In this document: positions 58,251 through 64,000 of the stretch, piece after piece
Layout: each line of letters begins with the position of its first letter
How positions within the stretch are numbered: the stretch's first letter is position 1
Source of the DNA: Gaeumannomyces sp. JS-464
Taxonomy: Eukaryota > Ascomycota > Sordariomycetes > Magnaporthales > Magnaporthaceae
Length of the DNA: 64,000 bases
Direction of reading: 5' to 3'
Assembly: GCA_002197995.1 (NCBI GenBank)
Contig: NGZR01000005.1
Location: forward strand, 4,278,001 to 4,342,000
Made by a program: the position numbers and the translations under genes
Notes under the pieces: model-generated
What the model saw: only the letters and a program-made list of their open reading frames with translations
The model's database searches: none
What the model was told of the DNA's origin: nothing

Positions 58251-61200
58251 AGTTTTTATAATTTATATATATTATAACTTAATATTTCGCTTTATAAAAA
58301 TATGGCCGCCATGTTTTAAATGCTCGAATTATCGTTAAAAGTTTTTTATCGTAAGTTTAGTAATTTAATTTAAATCTATTTAACTTTTGCGGAAAAAGCG
58401 TATAAAAATATAACCGTTTTTAATCGTTTCGTTATTTAAATTAGCCGCTAATCGCGTAATTCGACGTGTTAGTTTTAACTTTAAAAGGGTTTTTTAGGTT
58501 TAAAAATATTAACATTAGTTTTTTTAATACGGCGTTTTATAATTGCTTAAAAGCTTTTTATTTTTACCTTTTTTAATAAAACTAGTAGTTATTTTTAATA
58601 AAGTTCGTAAATAGTATGGCGATTTTGCTATAATTATAAATAAACCGTTTATAAAAGTTTAAAAACCTTAACAACCTTCGTACTTTTATAACGTTTTTAA
58701 ATATAAGCCACTTTTTAACTTTTTCGACTTTTTTAAAATTTATACAAACTTATTTAAATATAATTACAAATTTTAAAAAAGCGACTTTTTGCAAATGGTA
58801 TTCGCACTTTTTTAATTTAATAAAAAGCTTTGTATTAAACAGCTTTTAAAGCATTTTATATACGTACTGCTTATATTTTTTTTATCGTTTTCGAAAAAAT
58901 TAAAATATCGTTTAAATACGTAAAAATAAAAATGTTAAAATACTCGCGTAATATGTAATTTATTATCTTTTAAAACGTGGCTAATGCGTTAATAAACCTA
59001 AAAGTTATTACTAAAAACTTATAATAATTAAACCTTGTTTTAAAAACCGTAAGCCATTTTTAACCCTTTTTAATCCGTATTAAATTATAAACTTTCCGTA
59101 AATCCAAAACCGTAAAATATTAAGCTTTACCGAGCTTATCGCGCAGCTCGTCGATAAAAAGTAAAAAATATCGATTTTTAATCGTAATTTCGTTTAATAA
59201 ACGGTAATTAATACATATTCGCTTCGTACCGTTTTTTTTTAAAAAAAAAATCCCCGTATTTTATTAAAAAATCGAAAAGTTTAATATAACCTTTTTGTAA
59301 GTTTTCCTTTAGTTATTTTTTTAGCACTTTTTACTATTAAAAGCTAAATTAATATAACTTTTAATATTTAAATTACATTTGTAATTTAAATTTAATTTCC
59401 AAATCGAACGGTTTATATTTAAAAAATACCGTTTTTAGGTTTTTTTTAAACAATTTTTCCTATTTTTAATATTTTTTTTTAAATATTCGCGAGCCGTTTT
59501 TTAATATTAATTTGGTCGTTTTAATCGCTTTTCATTTTAAATAATCGTATATTTATTAATACTAAATGCGAATATGGATTATTAAATTTTATTACCGTTA
59601 TAACCTTTTTTCGTTACTTTTTATGCTTACGGTTTAAGGTTTATAATTAATAAACCGTTTTAATTGCTTGTAGCTTTTCTTATTAAACTTAACCGGTAGT
59701 TTAATTTATTCGTAAGTTATTTTTTTTAAGCTAAAAGATTTTAAAAATAACGTTTCCTTTTTTTATACCTAGCTTATTTAATATAATAGTAACGTTTTCC
59801 CTATTTCAGGTGCGTAATGTTATTAATTATATTTCCCGGTCGATTTATTTTTTATTATAAGCGATAAGTATTTTTTTAACCGTTTTTAATTAATACGGTT
59901 AATATTTTCGTTTTATAAAAATTTTATACTGTTTAACCGTTTTAACGATATATAATCGCTTTATATTTCGTAATCGATTATTATTTTAACTTTTTTTTTT
60001 AATATTTCATTCGAACCGTTAATAAATTGTATGGTTAATTCGATTTTACTATTGCGAAAGTTTTTATCGATTTTCGTTTTTTTTTCGTGTTTTCCGTTCG
60101 GGTGGTTTTTTTAATTTTTTAGTAAAAAAACGAATACCGTACGTTTGTTTTTTTATCCAAATTAAACGGGACGTACGTTTGCGTAATTTTTTAATGCTAA
60201 ATTTCGGTTTTTTATACCATATATTTTTTGCATTTTATAATTTCGCACTTTTTTTAATCAAGCGTTTTAATAATGTATAACATCGAGTACTGCTCGTTAA
60301 ATTTAAAAATTGCAATAAATTTACCGATTTGGGTTAATTTTTACCGTAGCAATTAAAATGCTAACCGGGGTTTAATTTTAAGCCTATTTCCCATTTTTCG
60401 TAAAAAAAATCGTATTTAAATTTAAATCGTAAATGAAATTTACACTTTTTATAAATACATTTTACTTAAAAAAGGTGCAAATGTTCGAAATGTTTTATAT
60501 TAACGCTAAAGTGGTTTTCGGGTTTTAACGCAGCTTTTTTTGGCTCGTTTGCGTTATTAAACCGGTAATTAACGTATTTAACTTCCTATTAATCGTTAAA
60601 TTACGATAAAAGTTAACTGTTATTTTTTTCCGCCGGGGTGGCGTGGCATAACGGGCCATTTAAGTATTTTAAAACTTTAACGTTTTAAAAACACTTCGAA
60701 ACGTTAAAAGTCGTAAAAACGTGCTAATTTTTCCAGCGTAATCGGTTTTCGCAAATTATAAATGTAAAAGTTATACCGTTTAAACCTTTTGCTCGTTTTT
60801 AAAACTCGGCTATTTCGAGGTTTTATCCGTTTTAATCCATTTTAACATCGGTGTCGGAATTTTCCAACTTTTAAAAAAAAGTGTATTTAGTTTAAAGGTT
60901 TTTTTTAATCTTTTCCTTTTTCCGAACCATTTGCTAAAATTGCTTTTTTTTAAATTTTATAAAAACGGCGTCGTTTTTTTCCTTTTAAGCCCGTAATCCT
61001 GAAAACGACGCGCTATTTTCCCTTGTTATCATATTCGAACTTCGTAGTTTTAAATATACAAATGTTTCGAGGCTTTTAAAAATACCATCCGGTAACCTTT
61101 TTATCGAACTAATATATAACACACAATTCGTCGGAATAGCTCGTTTAGTTAAACGCCGACCCGGGGTATAATCCTTTTTATAACGAGCTTTTTCGCGTTC

Positions 61201-62009
61201 GTTAAAAGTTAGTTATTTACTGGTTATTATCCCGTTAAAAGCAATTTGCTTTAATATAACCGGTTTAGCCGCATTTAAAACATTTCCCGTTTTTCGGGTT
61301 TTACTTTTACTTTTTTTACTACTTTTATTACTAATAAGCGGCTTTCGCACTAAAGTTTATAAAGCTTAAATACGTTTTGTAAACCGTAATAGGTTGTTAT
61401 TTGGCCTTTTTTTAGTTAATTTTGTTTATTTTATGCTACACTTTTAAAACTATATCCTTTTTTTTATTATCGCTCGTATAATTTATTATTAATGCAAATC
61501 GCGTTTTTAACGTAATCCGTAAAAACCTTTAAACGATTTTGCTTTGCGAATTTATTTTTTACGTTTTCGCGCAATCCGTTATAAAATTACAGCATTAACG
61601 TAATGTCGCTTTAATTAAATTTAATATTAATTCGTTGGAAATTTGCAGCGTATTTAACCGCGGCTTTTCGTTATTTAAAAGCTAGCAAATTTCTTTTAGC
61701 GATTTAAATTTTGTTAATTATTTTAAACACTTTTCCGACTTTTTTTTCCAAAGGTTTTAAAGTTAGTAAAAATAATTTTAAAAGTTTTTTTTAGCTATTT
61801 TCTTTTTAAAATAATCGCTTTAAATTAGTTAAAACCATATTTTTTACTTTACTATTTAATTTAATAATTGCGTAAGCAACTTTTTATTTTTCGTTTACAA
61901 ATTGCTATTTGTAAAATTTAAAATAGCTTTTGCATTCGGTAAAAAACGTTTTAAATTTACCGTTTTCCTTTTCGTAAAAATCCGGGAACGAAAACTAATA
62001 CGTTTAAAT

Positions 62010-62193
62010 TGTAATAAGCTAGGTTAATAAGTGGTAGCTAATAAGTGCCGAAATAATGTTATGTTATAAAATGAAAAAAAGGGGAAAAAAACAGTTTCCT
62101 TTTCGAAAACTGGCTTTCGTTATATAAGCAATAAAACGGTTTAAAAGTAACTTTTAAACTTATAACCCGTGCTATTAACACGGAACTATAACA
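62010..62193 (-). mobile_element. Solo LTR of the LTR-2 family
   Basis: 184 bp, TGTAATAAG.. to ..CTATAACA, aligned with 39944-40132. Flanked by the 5-bp TSD TAAAT (62005-62009 and 62194-62198). The uninterrupted gag site of gypsy-1 is seen in copy B at about 42545. A single LTR with a TSD means that a full element inserted and was then lost by LTR-LTR recombination. Confidence 0.88.
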
Positions 62194-62441
62194 TAAATTG
62201 CGATAAATATTTTGAAAAATACCAATTTCGCAATAAACTGCTTTACTTCGGTTTAGCTTTTAGCGATTTCGTTCGTTATAAGCTTAAAAAGCTAACCGTA
62301 TTAGCGGTTTAATTAAGGTTATATTTAATACCGTTAAAAGTAAAAACCGTAATTTTTTTCCTTTTTAAGCTTTTTACTACTGCTTGTTATAACTGCATTA
62401 TTTTTTCCTTTTAACGAAGTATTAAACAAAATTAATTAAAA

Positions 62442-62887
62442 TGTTATAATTAAAAGTTTGCTTTTAAAATAAAGCATTTTAAAAGTGGAAAAAATAATAT
62501 CGCTATTACTAATTAATAAAAAAATACGTAATTTAAAAAAACAATTTAATTGCTTGCTTTAAAAAATGTTTAAAAGCAAACTTAAGTTAATTAATGCCAA
62601 AACCTTAATTAAAACTATTTAAAACAATAAAACATTCATTTTATATATATACGTTATTTATTTTTAACAACTTTTTTAAATTTATAACTTTACCGCAAAT
62701 TTACAAATCCTTTTTTAAATTTGTTACTTTATTACAAATCCACAAATCTTTTTTAAATTTATTACTTTATTATAAATTTATAAATCTTTTTCGAACTACG
62801 TAATTCCACGTATTTTAATACGGGGTAAAGCACTATTTAGAACTTTTCCCGTTTTATTATTTTAAAGCTTGCATACTAGTTGTAACA
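62442..62887 (-). repeat. gypsy-1 copy C, 5' LTR
   Basis: 446 bp; starts TGTTATAATTAAAAG and ends CTAGTTGTAACA on the + strand. Partner of 53620-54065. Confidence 0.88.
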
Positions 62888-62892
62888 CCACT

Positions 62893-62910
62893 TACTTATA
62901 AACCACGTTA
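62893..62910 (-). repeat. Distal end of the pogo copy D TIR
   Basis: TACTTATAAACCACGTTA, the terminal 18 bp of the element that starts at 51780, displaced by the 9.3-kb gypsy-1 copy C. Confidence 0.75.
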
Positions 62911-64000
62911 ATATAAAAAAATGTAAATGTTATAAAAAAAATATTTAAGTTTATAAGTTTTAATATTATTATTTAATAATAATGTAATAGTTAATCGTTT
63001 TAACGAACGAGGTAAAAAGGAAAAGCTTTTATAATAATCGTTTTTAATACCCGGGTGTAAAAATTTTACAACGTAATGCACGTTTATAAAAACCTTAGTA
63101 AATTAATAAACCATAAAAGCTAAAAAGTAAAAAAAGCTGCTTCGCAAATTTAAAAGCGGATTTGGTTATATACTAATAACGTAATTAATACGTTAATATA
63201 ACGCGTTCCGGTAAGCCATTAACCATAAGCCAAAACTCGTAATTGCATTATTAAAAACCAACCTTTTAATAACTCGGCTCCCACTCGCCTTTGCAAAAGT
63301 GGGGCCGCATTTACCGCGTTAACCGCCTTTCCAATTAAGTTAACGCTTTTACCGATTTTGCTTACAGCGTTATCCGCACTTTTGCCCGCGATCCAATTTT
63401 TTATTTCCTTTTTTTTAACATTACCATTTGCGACCGACGCGGTATTTAACGCTTTTACCTCCACCGCTGCTTTACTTTCGTTAACCTTTTTTTAACTTGC
63501 TTAATCGCTTGCTTTGCTTTTACTTATCGCGTATTAGTAATAAGTTCCTTTTCCTTTACGCGCGCGACCGTAATCGTTCGCGCGGCCATTTGCCCGCTTT
63601 CGTTGCTTTTAACTAATTTCTACTTTTTAACTGTTTTCGCTTTACAACTTATCTTTACCCGTTTTTTTACCGCTATAATAAGCTTTTTGCTTTTATTTTC
63701 CCCGCAAATCCCGCTTAATTCGTCGCTTACTCCCGCATTTAAAGTTTCGATTCGAGCTTGTCGTTTTTCGCGTCGAAGGACGAGCAGCTTGCTGCTTTTA
63801 CCGTTGCTCCCTTTTTGCACGGCGTTAAACGCGCCGATCGTTACTTCCGTTGCATTTCGCGGGATTAGCCTTATTATTCGCAGTTTGGTTTTAAACGTAC
63901 CGCGTATTATAAATACAACCTTGTTAACCGTAAATGCACCGCCGTTTTCCCCGTTGTTATTTAATTACATACCGATTAAAAGTTCGCGTCGTTTAATAAA
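62911..64000 (-). mobile_element. Continuation of the LINE-associated repeat to the window edge
   Basis: Sequence upstream (in minus orientation) of the LINE 3' end at 51405-51779. It is RIP-mutated, with two longer minus-strand frames, 63464-63219 and 63820-63620, both Lys/Ala/Val-rich (e.g. KSVNLIGKAVNAVNAAP; KKLIIAVKKRVKISCKAKTVKK). A stretch near 63895-63950 resembles 25140-25215. It may be LINE or gag coding remains; I cannot assign a domain. Confidence 0.4.

Larger units (their letters stand above)
53620..62887 (-). mobile_element. gypsy-1 copy C: chromovirus on the minus strand
   Basis: LTRs at 53620-54065 and 62442-62887. The flanks are TTACT (53615-53619) and CCACT (62888-62892), a 5-bp TSD after two C-to-T changes. 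Order on the minus strand: gag (about 62400-61200, interrupted by a solo LTR), reverse transcriptase (about 60000-58900), pogo copy E inserted at 56392-58250, integrase (about 56390-55300), chromodomain (about 55050-54930) and a tRNA-like segment (about 54735-54810). Without its insertions it is about 7.2 kb. Inactive. Confidence 0.87.

Noticed and set aside
10776..64000. CRISPR-like array or prokaryotic mobile element
   Set aside because: No regularly spaced direct repeats; introns and fungal gene families show that the DNA is eukaryotic. The short tandem units in the gypsy-1 LTR (about 37 bp) are part of the LTR.

Overview
The window is genomic DNA of a filamentous ascomycete (Pezizomycotina, most likely a sordariomycete; I do not name a species). 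The reasons are short spliceosomal introns with GTNNGT donors and CTAAC/CTGAC branch sites, fungal gene families, and two large AT-rich blocks that carry the signature of repeat-induced point mutation (RIP): loss of CpA/TpG, gain of TpA, and CpG kept.

Region 1 (1 to about 10.77 kb, GC-rich) holds five housekeeping or regulatory genes: a Zap1/ZafA-like zinc-responsive C2H2 factor (+), ribosomal protein L35/uL29 (-), the Golgi SNARE Gos1 (+), the mitochondrial ATP synthase assembly factor Atp10 (-), and the E2 subunit of branched-chain alpha-keto acid dehydrogenase (+). They lie as divergent and convergent pairs sharing promoters of about 600 bp.

Region 2 (about 10.77-43.7 kb) is gene-free and made of RIP-mutated transposons inserted into each other. 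They include a Tad1-type LINE, Fot1/pogo DNA transposons with 45-bp terminal inverted repeats (TIRs), a Ty3/gypsy chromovirus ('gypsy-1', LTR about 446 bp) and a second gypsy element ('LTR-2', LTR about 188 bp). LTRs, TIRs and target-site duplications (TSDs) can be read directly, so much of the insertion order can be worked out: gypsy-1 copy B was split by LTR-2, which was split by gypsy-1 copy A, which carries a pogo fragment.

Region 3 (about 43.7-51.4 kb) is a GC-rich island between the two RIP blocks. It holds an intracellular-type GH3 beta-glucosidase with a PA14 domain (-) and a divergently transcribed MFS sugar transporter of the lactose-permease type (+), which could import and hydrolyse a disaccharide together, plus an ankyrin-repeat fragment. 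Copies of one LINE 3' end with a simple-repeat tail border it in opposite orientations.

Region 4 (about 51.4-64 kb) is a second RIP block: a pogo element carries gypsy-1 copy C in its terminal repeat, and copy C itself carries another pogo and a solo LTR-2.

Six of the genes (zafA, atp10, E2, GH3, MFS, ankyrin) have one or more single-base frame breaks, nearly all at short homopolymers. This points to assembly or sequencing indels more than to true decay, but the sequence alone cannot decide. I found no clearly new biological system. The most informative content is the datable transposon stack and the island with the divergent glucosidase-transporter pair.
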